NCBI RefSeq assembly: GCF_000739615.1
Contig: NZ_BATP01000016.1
Coordinates: 1-64,000, forward strand
Direction of reading: 5' to 3'
DNA: 64,000 nucleotides
Source of the DNA: Haloferula sp. BvORR071
Lineage (GTDB): Bacteria > Verrucomicrobiota > Verrucomicrobiia > Verrucomicrobiales > Akkermansiaceae
Shown here: positions 9,821 through 20,700 of the stretch, in pieces
Layout of the letters: each line of letters starts with the position of its first letter
How positions within the stretch are numbered: the first letter of the stretch is position 1
The notes under the pieces: generated by a model
Database searches by the model: none
Told to the model about the DNA's origin: nothing
What the model saw: only the letters and a program-made list of their open reading frames with translations
Translations under genes and position numbers: made by a program

Positions 9821-9847
9821 CAGACAGCAAACGATCGGGTTTAGATG

Positions 9848-9877
9848 TAAATACATCCTCCGGAATCTGTCTGACAA
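9848..9877 (-). promoter_or_regulatory. Possible sigma-70 type promoter of the 6263-9820 gene
   Basis: Read on the minus strand, a TTGTCA box is followed after 18 bases by TATTTA, about 28 bases before the ATG at 9820. The surrounding 90 bases are markedly AT-richer than the coding DNA on either side. The -35 box is good and the -10 box is weak, so this is a suggestion only. Confidence 0.3.
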
Positions 9878-9925
9878 ATCCTTTTTCCGAAAACCGACGA
9901 TTTTTTGTATGACAAGGGGTTCCGA

Positions 9926-9945
9926 CCCCACCCGATGGGGTGGGG
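9926..9945. terminator. GC-rich hairpin between asnS and the pilin-like gene
   Basis: A perfect 8-bp stem, CCCCACCC-GATG-GGGTGGGG, lies 100 bp downstream of the asnS stop and upstream of the next gene's promoter region. Read in the asnS direction it is not followed by a T-run, so it may be a weak terminator or a processing site. Confidence 0.4.
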
Positions 9946-10045
9946 AAAATGGCCAGAAAACACCCTAAGACGCCCCAAAAGCGGGGAGTCAGGCCTCGCG
10001 CGGGTCCTCTTGTGAAGCGCCTCCCGCCTTCGAAAGGGAAGGTGC

Positions 10046-11413
10046 TCAGAATTCGCAGTGCCCCGGCGTCCGCGCGAAGGGGATCACGTCGCGGATATTT
10101 TGCATCCCGGTCACGAACATCAACATGCGCTCGAAACCCATGCCGAAACCCGCATGCGGGACAGTGCCATACTTCCGCGTATCGATATACCAAGAGTAAT
10201 CCTCCGTGCTCAGGCCGTGCCGCGCCATGTTGGCCAAGAGCACGTCGAGCCGCTCCTCACGCTGGCTACCGCCGACGATCTCGCCGATGCCCGGGACCAG
10301 CAAATCCATCGCGGTGACGGTTTTGTCGTCATCGTTCAGGCGCATGTAGAAGGGCTTAATCTCTTTCGGGTAGTTGTAGACCGTGGTCGGCTTCTTGAAG
10401 TGCTCTTCGGTTAGCCAGCGCTCGTGCTCGCTCTGGAGATTCAGGCCATACTCGACTGGATACTCGAAGCTCTTGCCCGACTTCAGGAGGATCTCCACCG
10501 CTTCGGTATAAGACACCCGCTCGAAGAGACTATTCGCCACGAATTCCAGGCGCTCGCGCAGGCCCTTGTCCACGAACTTCTCGAAGATGCTGAGATCGCC
10601 GTCCTGGTGCTCAAGCGCTTCTCTAACAAGATACTTCACCATCGCCTCGGCCAGGTCCATGTCGCCCTGCAAATCGCAGAAGGCCATCTCCGGCTCGATC
10701 ATCCAGAACTCCGCGGCGTGGCGCGAGGTATTGGAATTCTCCGCACGGAAGGTCGGGCCGAAGGTGTAGATATTTCCCAGTGCCGTGGCAAAGAGCTCAC
10801 CCTCAAGCTGGCCGGATACGGTCAGGTGCGAGGCCTTGCCGAAGAAGTCCTCTTCGTAGGACTTGGCCTTGCCCGCCAGTGGATCGAGGGTAGTCACGCG
10901 GAACATCTCCCCTGCCCCTTCGCAGTCGCTGGCGGTGATGATCGGCGTGTGGATGTAGTAGAAGCTGCGCTCCGCGAAGAAGCGGTGCACCGCGTGGCTC
11001 ATGCGGCTGCGCACGCGGAACATCGCGCCGTAGAGATTCGTGCGCGGCCGCAGGTGCGCGATGCTGCGCAGGAACTCCGGCGAGTGTCCCTTTTTCTGCA
11101 AGGGGAAGTCATCCGGCGCTTCGCCTAACAGGCGCACCGAGGTCGCCTGCATTTCCCAAGCCTGGCCACCGCCCTGCGAGGCCACCAGCTTGCCCTCCAC
11201 CGCCACCGAGGCCCCCGTGCTCATCCTGGCCAAATCCTCCGACCCGGGAATCCCGGCATCCGCGATCACCTGCAAGTTCCCCATCGTCGAGCCGTCATTG
11301 AGCTCCAGGAAAGAGAAGGCCTTCGAGTCGCGCCGCGTCCGCACCCAGCCGGCGGCGTGGACGGAATCGGCGGGGGCGGAGGAAGCGAGAAGATCGCGGA
11401 TCAGGCTGCGCAT
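10046..11413 (-). CDS. asnS: Asparagine--tRNA ligase
   Basis: This 455-residue class II aminoacyl-tRNA synthetase charges tRNA-Asn with asparagine in the cytoplasm. The N-terminal OB-fold anticodon-binding domain (about residues 15-110, with [19 protein letters not shown]) is followed by the class II catalytic core: motif 2 ([12 protein letters not shown]) and motif 3 ([15 protein letters not shown]). The C terminus ends in the typical [10 protein letters not shown]. Length and motif order are normal for AsnS rather than AspS, since there is no GAD insertion. It is a single transcription unit with its own leader between it and the histidine kinase. Confidence 0.97.
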   Translation of the reverse strand: MRSLIRDLLASSAPADSVHAAGWVRTRRDSKAFSFLELNDGSTMGNLQVIADAGIPGSEDLARMSTGASVAVEGKLVASQGGGQAWEMQATSVRLLGEAPDDFPLQKKGHSPEFLRSIAHLRPRTNLYGAMFRVRSRMSHAVHRFFAERSFYYIHTPIITASDCEGAGEMFRVTTLDPLAGKAKSYEEDFFGKASHLTVSGQLEGELFATALGNIYTFGPTFRAENSNTSRHAAEFWMIEPEMAFCDLQGDMDLAEAMVKYLVREALEHQDGDLSIFEKFVDKGLRERLEFVANSLFERVSYTEAVEILLKSGKSFEYPVEYGLNLQSEHERWLTEEHFKKPTTVYNYPKEIKPFYMRLNDDDKTVTAMDLLVPGIGEIVGGSQREERLDVLLANMARHGLSTEDYSWYIDTRKYGTVPHAGFGMGFERMLMFVTGMQNIRDVIPFARTPGHCEF

Positions 11414-11468
11414 GACATGGTCTAGACAGCGGCCCGGGGCCGCGCAAGCCCAGCCCGGAGCCTGCGAA

Positions 11469-13625
11469 TCAATCCTCCCTGCGCGGCACTACAATCACCG
11501 CCTCTACCCCCTCCCCCGGAGAACTCCGGATCTCCAGCTTTCCACCCAGCATCCCGATCCGCTCGCGGATCGTGAATAGCCCCATGCCCGTGCCTGCCTG
11601 CCTGCCGGTCAAGATACTCGCCGAGTCGAAGCCTTTCCCGCCGTCCTTGACGATGACCCGCAGATTGACCGCATCCTCCGCGGCCAAAACGACCGTCGCA
11701 ACCTTCACACCCGAGTGCTTCACCACATTGAAGAGCAACTCACGCACGGCGGAGAAGACCAGGCTGCGGATGTCGTGGTTCTCCGCATCGACCTTCCAAT
11801 CGAGCACGAGCTTCACCTGCAATTCATGCTTGTCCTTCATCCACACCCCACCCAGCCAATCGAGCGCGGAAGCGAGGCTCTCGCTCAGCACCGGCGGTGA
11901 AAGCTCCACCGTCAGCGAGCGCAAGCTCACCAGACATTCCCCCAGCAAACCCGCGACCGCGCTCACGTCCTCCTTCAGCTGCTCGTCGCCGCTTCGTCGC
12001 ATGCCTTCGCAGCGCATCTTGGCGGAGACCAACAATTGCTGCACGTGATCATGCAGCAGCTCGGCCATGCGCGTGCGCTCGCGTTGTTCGCTGCGCGTCA
12101 GCTCGGAAGCCAGTTGACGGAGCTGGTCCCTCTGGGCGCTCAACTCCGCGGTCCGCTGCTCGACCCGCTCCTCTAGGCTGTCATGGGCCTGTTGGAGTTG
12201 CTCAATTGACTTCTTCCTTGCGGTGACGTCGGTGAACACCACCGCCACCTGCCGCTCCGCGGGCCCGCCGACGCGGAAGGCGAAGAAATCAAACCAGCGG
12301 TCGCCCAGCTTGCTCGCCGGCCGCTCAAAGCGGACCGCCTCCCCACTCACCGCCACCCGGCCATAGATTTCAAACCAATGCTCCTCATGCTCCGGGGCGA
12401 ATTCCCGCATCGTCTTGCCAACCGCATCGTGTAGCCCGGTCTGGCGTTCGAAAGCGGGATTCACCCTCAGAAAGCGGTAGTCCACCGCCAGGCCGTCTTC
12501 GTCGAAAATCACCTCGATGATGCAAAAGCCTTCATCGATGGAATTGAACAAGGTCTGGTAATCGACCTCTGACTTTTTCAGCTCCGCTTCGCCCCGCTGG
12601 CGCTCGATCAAGTCCGCCGCCTGCCGCGCCACCACATCTAACAGCAGCAACTCCCGCTCCGAGGCTTCGCGGGCCTCCTTCCAGTGAGTGGCAAGCAGGC
12701 CCACGATTTTGCCCCGCCGCGATACCAGCGGTGTGTACTGTACCGCATGGATGCCCACCGCTGCATAGAAGTCCGCCGTGCTCGTGTCGCGCATGAGGCC
12801 GCAAGCGTGGATGTCCGGCGCACTGTAGCGCCGCTCACTGGCGAGCGCCCTCGCCCCGGCGGCACAGGCATCCGCATCCACCAGCGTCCATGCCGCCACC
12901 GCAGCCGCGTCGAAGCCGACGGTTGCCAGCAGCTCCAGCTTCTCATCCTCCTGGCATAGCATCTGCAAGCTGCCGAAGTCCGCACGCGCGAGCCTTACCG
13001 CGGCATTGAGCAGCACCTGATAAAGCACCTTGCCCTCGCCCTCTTCCATCAAGCTGCGACTGATCTCCTGGAGTTCCCGGGCATCCGCCACTTCCTGCTC
13101 CAACCGGGCTTCGCTTTCACGCAAGGCCTTCTCCGCCAGCCGGTGGGCGAGGATTTCCGCCGCCTGCCGCGCGAGCAAATCAAGAAAGCCGAGTTGCTGT
13201 TCATCCAGGCGCGGGTGCTCACGCCAATGAATCGTATAAACGCCGATGACCCGGCCGCTGCGATTGATCAAGGGCGTCGATAGCGCCGAGCGCAGCCCCT
13301 CTTGCAAATGAGCGGCCCGCGAGCCATCCGGATCGGAAGCAAGCGGGTCATCGAAGTCCATGATCACGCGCTCACCTGTAGCGAGGGCGATACTACAAGA
13401 AGTCTGCGAGTCCCGCTCCAGATGGACGAATTTGGAGATGATCCCCGCGCTCAAACCGCGGTGCACGACGATCGACAGCTTTTCGCGCTGTTCATCCAAG
13501 ACCTGCACTGTCCCGGCATCCGCCGCCACGACCTGCATCGCAGCATTCAGCAACTCCGCCGCGACCGCCTCAATGCTGTCGCCGCTCACCATTCGGAGGG
13601 CGAGATCGCGGGGGAGATTGCGCAT
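11469..13625 (-). CDS. Cytosolic GAF-GAF-PAS sensor histidine kinase (HisKA_3 type)
   Basis: The 718-residue protein has no membrane segment. It holds two GAF domains (about 15-160 and 190-340), a PAS domain (about 352-465), a coiled coil (about 470-505), a NarL-type dimerisation/phosphoacceptor segment ([13 protein letters not shown], phospho-His near residue 525) and a HATPase_c domain (about 615-715) with N-box NVVKHSG, G1 DGGKGFD and G2 [12 protein letters not shown]. It should autophosphorylate in response to a small ligand or redox signal sensed by the GAF/PAS modules, then pass phosphate to a LuxR-type response regulator. No response regulator is adjacent, so it is an orphan kinase. 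The ligand is unknown. Confidence 0.9.
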   Translation of the reverse strand: MRNLPRDLALRMVSGDSIEAVAAELLNAAMQVVAADAGTVQVLDEQREKLSIVVHRGLSAGIISKFVHLERDSQTSCSIALATGERVIMDFDDPLASDPDGSRAAHLQEGLRSALSTPLINRSGRVIGVYTIHWREHPRLDEQQLGFLDLLARQAAEILAHRLAEKALRESEARLEQEVADARELQEISRSLMEEGEGKVLYQVLLNAAVRLARADFGSLQMLCQEDEKLELLATVGFDAAAVAAWTLVDADACAAGARALASERRYSAPDIHACGLMRDTSTADFYAAVGIHAVQYTPLVSRRGKIVGLLATHWKEAREASERELLLLDVVARQAADLIERQRGEAELKKSEVDYQTLFNSIDEGFCIIEVIFDEDGLAVDYRFLRVNPAFERQTGLHDAVGKTMREFAPEHEEHWFEIYGRVAVSGEAVRFERPASKLGDRWFDFFAFRVGGPAERQVAVVFTDVTARKKSIEQLQQAHDSLEERVEQRTAELSAQRDQLRQLASELTRSEQRERTRMAELLHDHVQQLLVSAKMRCEGMRRSGDEQLKEDVSAVAGLLGECLVSLRSLTVELSPPVLSESLASALDWLGGVWMKDKHELQVKLVLDWKVDAENHDIRSLVFSAVRELLFNVVKHSGVKVATVVLAAEDAVNLRVIVKDGGKGFDSASILTGRQAGTGMGLFTIRERIGMLGGKLEIRSSPGEGVEAVIVVPRRED

Positions 13626-13997
13626 GGAGTGGTTTAGCCAAGGGGGTCCGGGCGCGCAAGAGGAAGAAGGAAATGGACAGGATACGGTTCAAGTGATCAC
13701 GCCCCCCCGCCCGAGTCGGGAAGGGACGAAACCCGAGGTTTCGCAGGGCTGCATTCATTCTCACCAAGTTGTGAATTTTAAACACATGTCATTCAAACGG
13801 TCGCGTATCTAATCACCTCAAAAACGGCCAGATAAAATCAGTCTTCGTCCATAATCGGACATTCGCGAATTTACGGTTTCTTTTGTTGAATCGCTCGTTT
13901 GAGCCGCGTAAACGCGTCTGCTTCTCACCACTTCATGAGACATTCTATCTATTGTTAGTTTATCTCAGGAGATGCAAGCCAATACACCCACCCTTAC
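13626..13997. other. Intergenic region upstream of two divergent genes
   Basis: This 372-bp gap separates the start of the histidine kinase (minus strand) from the PEP-CTERM gene (plus strand). The half nearest the PEP-CTERM gene (about 13780-13980) is AT-rich and should hold promoters for one or both genes. A purine-rich AGGAGA at 13968 sits about 25 bases before the ATG, too far for a normal ribosome-binding site. I see no clear -35/-10 pair, operator or RNA structure. Confidence 0.5.
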
Positions 13998-14726
13998 ATG
14001 AACACTACTCCTCGTGTCTATCGGTCCGCGGCGATTGCCTCGGCTGCCATTCTCGCGGCCTGCCTTCCGGCCGGTGCTGCGATCACCTTCGCGAACCCCG
14101 GCCTCGACGGCACCCCCGGCTACGGCAACGCTCCGACCAGTTGGCTCGGAATACCCAACGGGACCCCTTATTCCCAAGCCACCACTGCGGACGGATCCCA
14201 ACCGATCCTCTTGGGGCCTACCGGTTTCAATGTAGCCAATGGATACTTTGGGACTCCTCAGTCAGGAAGTACCTTTGCTGCCGGAATCTACGGCAACATT
14301 GCAGGCGGCATCTACCAGCAAGGAATCCAGCAGACGCTCAGCGGCTTCACCGTTGGCGAGACCTATTCCTTCAGCTTCTTTCAGGCCGTGGTGGGATACA
14401 GCGGTGCACAGGACGATAGCGGCAGCTGGAAGGTATTCGCCAATGGCACGTTGATTGCGACGACTGCACCAAGCACTACCACCGTGGCTTGGAACGCTCC
14501 CGGCAAGCCCCTGATCTGGGAAGAGCGGACTGTCACCTTCACGGCTACTGCGGACACGATCAATATAGCGTTCCTCTCCTACGATCCCGAAGGCATTGGC
14601 ACTGTGACCGAAGACAGGACCCTCATGGGCATCGACTCATTTTCACCCATCTTTGTCCCGGAACCTTCCGCCGCGATGCTGGGTCTGGTAGGCGCACTGG
14701 GCCTCCTCCGTCGCAGGAGGGCTTGA
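13998..14726 (+). CDS. PEP-CTERM sorting domain protein
   Basis: This 242-residue exported protein has a Sec signal (hydrophobic stretch AAIASAAILAACLPAGAA). A beta-rich domain of about 180 residues follows, resembling the secreted jelly-roll-type domains common in PEP-CTERM proteins. The C terminus is a full sorting signal: VPEPS, then a transmembrane stretch (AAMLGLVGALGLL) and RRRRA. PEP-CTERM proteins are sorted by exosortase (XrtA/EpsH type) and are associated with exopolysaccharide and envelope structure. No exosortase gene is in the window. The function of the mature domain is unknown. Confidence 0.9.
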   Translation: MNTTPRVYRSAAIASAAILAACLPAGAAITFANPGLDGTPGYGNAPTSWLGIPNGTPYSQATTADGSQPILLGPTGFNVANGYFGTPQSGSTFAAGIYGNIAGGIYQQGIQQTLSGFTVGETYSFSFFQAVVGYSGAQDDSGSWKVFANGTLIATTAPSTTTVAWNAPGKPLIWEERTVTFTATADTINIAFLSYDPEGIGTVTEDRTLMGIDSFSPIFVPEPSAAMLGLVGALGLLRRRRA

Positions 14727-14778
14727 GTGCCTGGAGGCGGCCCCGTATCCGATGGGACTGGGCCGCCTCCGATTTCGC

Positions 14779-17700
14779 TTACTGCAAGCTCACCCGCACC
14801 CGCCCGAAGCGCTTGAGCGTCGGTGGCAAGGTGGCGTCATCGGTGATGAGATGCTCGCGGCGACCGTTGACCGCATTGCCCACGCTGGTGCTGGCATTAC
14901 CATCCCATGCGGCACCGCCCTTCTGGTTGGAGATCACGGTCCAGTTGACCAAGTCATTCGAGACCTCGACCTCATAGAGGACGTCCGCGGGTATGAACTC
15001 CGGCAGGGTGAAGCGCAGACGCAGCAGGTTCTTGCCATTTACCGCCACCACTTCCGGGTTCACGCGCGAGAGGGCCATATCCGCGGCACCCTCAGTCGGA
15101 TCGCTGCCAAAGGCATACTCGATGAGATTCGCGATGCCATCGCGATCGGGATCCGCATCTTCGCCAACGATCACCGGGTTGCCGAGTTCCTGCTCGCTGA
15201 AGTGATCGGAGAGCCACTGGCTGTAGCCTGCCACCGGCATCCAATTTACCGCATCCACCCAGGCCGCATCGGAGCCGCTGCTGCCGCTGCCATCCTTCAC
15301 ATAGCGCCAGCGCAGGACGTGTGCGCCGGGGTCGACCGCATAGGACTTCAGCACCCAGTCGACATTGCCGCTGATTCGTCCGGCCTTCAGCACGCCATCG
15401 ATGTAGAACTCCAGGTAGTCTCCAACTTGCGAGGAGACCTTCCACCCGAAGCTGATCTCGCCGGGGCCATTTACGGTGGTCTCCATCCAACTCTGCTGGC
15501 CGTGGGTGATAGGTGCGCTCTGCGCCGCATCCACGCCATCCATGCTGGTGACCACCTGGCCCATCCAGATGCCATCGCCGCCGGTATTGAAGGCCAGGCT
15601 GCTGTCCAACGCGACCGGCAAGCTCACACCGAAATTCGCGGTGATGCTCCGGTTTGCCGTGATCGCGAATTGCAGCGGGTTCACCGTGCCAGTCGCGTTG
15701 CCAGTCCAGCCGGTGAAGACCAGCCCCGCATTCGGCGTGGCGGTCAGGGTGACATTGGTGCCGCGGTCATACTTCGGCAGCTCCGGTGACTTGCTCACGC
15801 TGCCGAAGTTGGCATTCACCGCCAGGAAGTACTTCGCGGAGTTGATGTCGTTCGGGATCGTGCCGTCAGTCTGTTCGACCAGATTCGTCACGCCGTCGCC
15901 GTCCGGATCGCCAGTGGCGGTTTGAGCGAGGCTGTTGTTGAAATACTGCCGCTCCCAGGCGTCGAGCAGGCCGTCACCGTCCTCATCCTCGGTGCCCGCG
16001 TTCTTGCCATCGATGGTCACCAGCACATTGGCCGGGGCCGCGCCGCTGTTCACAATCCGCAGGTAGTAGGTCTGCCCCGGTTGCCATGGCCAGCCACTCG
16101 GGCTGAGCGCCTGGTTCAGGCTGCTATTGGCGCCGCTGGTGAGCGCGTGCTGATTGCCGCTCAGGCCCGGCAGGGTCCCCTGCTCCACGCGGAGTTGCAC
16201 CGTGGCGGTATGCGTGGCGGTCCACTTCAGGCGCGTGCCATCCGCCGGTGCCACGATCTTGTAGAGCAGGCTCGCACCCGCCGGCACGCTGGTATCGATC
16301 ACCCCATTGTAGAAGCTCACCGGCGTGGCGAGCGGGGCAGCTCCCGTGGTGCTGCTGGCCAGGCTGAAGGTGGCATCGCTATTCGCGCGGAAGCCCGCGT
16401 AGTAGGTATGGCCGGGACGCAGCGGCGGTGTGTTGAAGGAATACACCGCCGGGGCATCGTGGCCCGCGCTGTCGTAGGGTCCCTGGTTCTTGAGGTCCGC
16501 GGACCAGGACTCGATCGAGCTGGTGCTAGTGCCGTTGTTCTGCCCGGAGGGCACGGTATCGCGCACCCACATCACCACATCGCCCACTTGCTGGGTGAAG
16601 CCGAGGTTCCAGGTCGCAGGGGCATCGCCCGGGACGGTGAAGCGGTAGTAGCGCCAGTCGCGGCCCACCAGGGTCTGATTCGCCACGCTGGCGCTGGCGA
16701 TGTCCAGATCGGTGACCTGGCCGGTGGAAGCGATCAGGCGGTAGCGGGCATTGCTGCCGCTCGCGGCTTTCACGCCCAGCACCCAGCGGCCCGGGCGGAG
16801 CTGGCGCTCGGTGCGCCCGTCAAAGGGAACCCAGTTGCCATACTCGGAGCCGCTGTCCTCCATCTTGCGGTGCACCAGCGAGTCGCCGGTCGATCCCGTG
16901 GTGTTGTGGTCGGTGGTCGGCACGCCGTCCTCACGGATGTAGAGGTTCGGATTGCCGCTGATCGCCTTGAGTTCGGTGCGCAGCAGGCCGGCATTTCCCT
17001 GCGGCACCTCAATGGCGTAGAAGTGCCAGTCATCCTGGCCGATATCCACGCCACGGTCGCCCGGCAGCGGGTTGCCGGCGCTGTCATTGCCGCTGTCGCC
17101 GAATGTGAAGTTGTGGCCCCCGGGCATCTGCCACGCCGGGCGCTCCAGGGTCACCGGCTGGCTGCTCAGTGTGTATTGGGTCAGGCCGCTGGCCGTCACC
17201 TCGATGAACCAGGTCTCGTTGAAGGTGAGGAAGGGAGGCACGAGGAGTGCCGTATTTCCAGTGATGCTGATGCCCGATCCGGGATTTCCCCACTGTTTGT
17301 AGATCCGCAGGGTGGTATCGCCCTGCGCGTGGTTCAGCTTCAGCAGCCAGCCGAGCACCGGCTGGTTCGAGAGCGAGGCAGGGATCGCCACTTCGTAGAA
17401 TTGCTTCTGCCCGTCGGCGAGCTGCTTGGTGTCGCTATTGGAGAAGCCATTGCCATTCTGGCTGGCGGCGAAATTCATCACCGTCCGCGGCTTGGCCACG
17501 ATCACCAGATCCGCGGTGGCATCCGGATAGACGCTGGAGAGATCGTCCGCACGGAGCGTCAGGCTGTAGGTGCCCGCGGGTGGATTCGGCACGGTGATCA
17601 GGTTGTCCGCCAGCACCCGCGCGATTCCGCCGGTGGGCGTGGAAGACTGGCCTCCACTGGTGGCGAAGTCGCTTGAGGAGCCATCCGGATAGGGCAAGCG

Positions 17701-20700
17701 GCTGCCGGAAATCAGCGCCATGCGTGGATTGCCGGTACGGTTGTTGAGCTGAACTTCCAAGCTGACGATGCCATCCGGGACTGTGAACTGGTAGGCTTTC
17801 ACCTGTGCCCCAGCGAGGCTCACCGCGCTCGTCAGTGGATTCAGGCTGGCGGTGCCAAGACTGGGGACCGCGATCGGGCCATTGCTTGCCAAGGTGCCAT
17901 TGCAAGTGCCCGTGCCGATCACATCGCTGGTCGGCGGGTTCACCCCTTCGGCGACCACGGCGATGTAGTAGTCGCCGGCGATAATCTTGTCCTGGTTGTT
18001 CGGCGGCAGCAGCACATAGCGCTCGGCTCCGGCCTTCTGGACCTTGGTCTCGCGGCCGTTGTCGTCCTGCATGTCACCGGCCGTGCCCACGCTGAAGTCG
18101 GGGATGAAGCCGCGGCGCGCGGCCAGCATCGTCTCGCCGGAAGTCGGCGCGAAGGTGAACTCCCAGCTCGGGGTATTATCCGGCACCGTGACCTTGAAGT
18201 AATTCGCCTCGCGCGGCACCAGGTTGCTGATCGGCGCCGTGCTGCCGGCGGCGAAGCCCAGGGTGTCGACCGGGATTGTCTGGCCGTTGCCGATGAAGCG
18301 GCTCTCGATGGTATAGGAACAAGGCTGGCCGGTGGTGCCATTGATCGGATCGCTGCCGTCATTGTAGACGCCGATGTAGTAGGTCCCCGGCTCCAGCGGG
18401 CGGCCCATCGCCAGCACGAGGCGGTCATCCACGCCGCGACGATTCGAGACCGTCGTGTCATAGGTGCGGCCGGTCCAATCCTTGCCCGCGCCGATCTGGT
18501 AGCCTGTCGGCCAAGTGGTCGAGGCCGAGGGCGACCAGCCGCTGCCCCCGCCATTGTGCGTGCCCGAACTGGCGGGCAGCAGATCGCGCCGCACGGTCAT
18601 GCTGGGATTGCCACCCGTGATGCTCTTCAAGCGCAGGTCCCAGCCCGCCGCACCAGCAGGGATGATCACTTGGAAATACTTCCACGCGGTCGAGGCCTGG
18701 TTGCTCACGCTGACGGTGCCGCCGCCCAAGGGCACGTTCTCCGGGGCGTGGGCGATGACTACGAGATTCGCCGTAGCATCCGGATAGCCGCTCACTTCAT
18801 CCGCACGAACCGTAAGGGTGTAAACACCCGCCGGCGGATTCGCGACGTTCACTAGATCGTCGTCAGCCTGGCGAGCGAGTCCACCGCTGATGGTGCTCGT
18901 CTGGCCGCCGCCGGTGCCATAATCGAAGGCTGCGGAATCCGGCTGCGGCACGCGGGTGCCAGACATGAAGGCCATGATCGGATTCCCCGTGCGATTATCC
19001 AAGCGGACCTCGAGGCTCGCCGTGCCCGCAGGGACGGTGAAGCGATAAGCCTTCATCTGCGCACCCAGCAGGCTCACCGGCTCGCTGATGCCCGAGAGGC
19101 TCACGGCACCGAGGTCCTGCACCGCGGGCGAGCCGAGGTGATTGAAGGTGGTGCTGCTGGTGCCGCTGCCCACCACCGTGCTGGATGGAGGATTCACGCC
19201 CTCACCAATGACAGCGACGTAGTAGTCCCCCGCCGCGATGAAGTCCTGGTTGTTCAGCGGTAGCAGCGAGTAGCGCTCCGCTCCGGTGCGCTGCATCTCC
19301 ATCTGCCGGTTGCTGTCGTCCTGCAGGTTGCCGCCCACGGCAGCATTGAAGTCCGGAATCGCCGAGCGGCGCACCGCGATCATCGATTCGCCGACGCTGT
19401 TATTCAGGGTGAAGTCCCAGCGCGGAGTATTCGCCGGGACCGTGATCTTGAAGTAGGCAGCCTCGCGCGGCAGCAGATCGGTGGCGGTGAAGCTCGCACC
19501 CGTGTTGAAGGGCACTTCGGCGATCGCAATCGCTTGGCCCGCGCCTATGCCACGGCTCTCAATGCTGTAGTTCGCCGCGGTATTCGCGCTGCCCGTGATC
19601 GGGTCGGTGCCTTGGTTATAGACCCCCACGAAGTAGGTACCGGGAACCAGCGGCCGGTTCATCGCGGCCACCAAGCGGTCGCCGGCAGCGCGGCGCGGGG
19701 AGGTGGTGCTATCATAAATCCGGCCGGTCCAATCGCTGCCGCCAGCCCATTGATAACCGCTCGGCCACACGTTGTCACCCGAAGGTCCCCAACCGCTGCT
19801 GGCTCCGTTAGTCGTGCCGAGGGTCGCCGGAAGCTGATCGCGGCGCACGACCATCTGCGGGTTGCCGCTGGTGATGTTCGCGAGGCGCAGGTCCCAGCCC
19901 ATCACGCCATCCGGCACGGTCACCTGGAAGTAGCGCCAGGCGGTGGCGGCCTGACCGCTCACAGCCGAGGTGCCGGCATTGAAGGCCAGCGGCATCGGCG
20001 CATTCGCGACGATCGCCAGGTTCGCGCTGGCATTCGGCCAGTTGGGAGAAACTTCATCCGCACGGACGGTGACCGTATAGATGCCTGCGGGTGGGTTCGC
20101 GATGTTGATCAAGTCATCGTCGGTCGTCCGCCCAATGCTGCCGGCGGGCACCGAGGTCTGGCCGCCACCGACACCGTAGTCGTAGGCGCTGCTGTCCGGC
20201 TGCGGAATGCGGTTGCCGGAGATTAGGGTCATCTGCGGATTGCCCACGCGGTTGTCGAGGCGCACTTCGAGACTCGCCGTGCCGACGGGCACCGTGAACT
20301 GATAAGCCTTCACTTGTGCTCCTGCCAGGCTCACCGCCTGGGTGATGCCGGCGGCATTTGCGGCGCCGAGATCCTGCACTGCCACTGGGCCGAGATTGGT
20401 GAAGATCGCACTGCTGGTGCCGGTGCCGACCACATTGCTCGCCGGTGGATTCTGGCCCTCGCTGATGACTCCGAGGTAGTAGTCACCCGCGGCGATGGCG
20501 TTCTGGTTGTTGTCAGGCAGCAGCAGGTAGCGCTCGCCACCGCTGCGCTGGATCTTCGTCTCACGAGCCCCGGTATCCTGGATGCTGCCGCTGGTGGACG
20601 CGAACAGGTCAGGGATGAAGTCGCGGCGTGCGGCCAGCATCACCTCACCCGCGGAAGGAGCGAGGCTGAATTCCCAGCTCGGCGTGTTCGCGGGAATGGT

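Noticed and set aside
9926-9945. GC-rich hairpin considered as a riboswitch or T-box leader
   Set aside because: Only one simple stem is present, on the downstream side of asnS, with no specifier or antiterminator elements.
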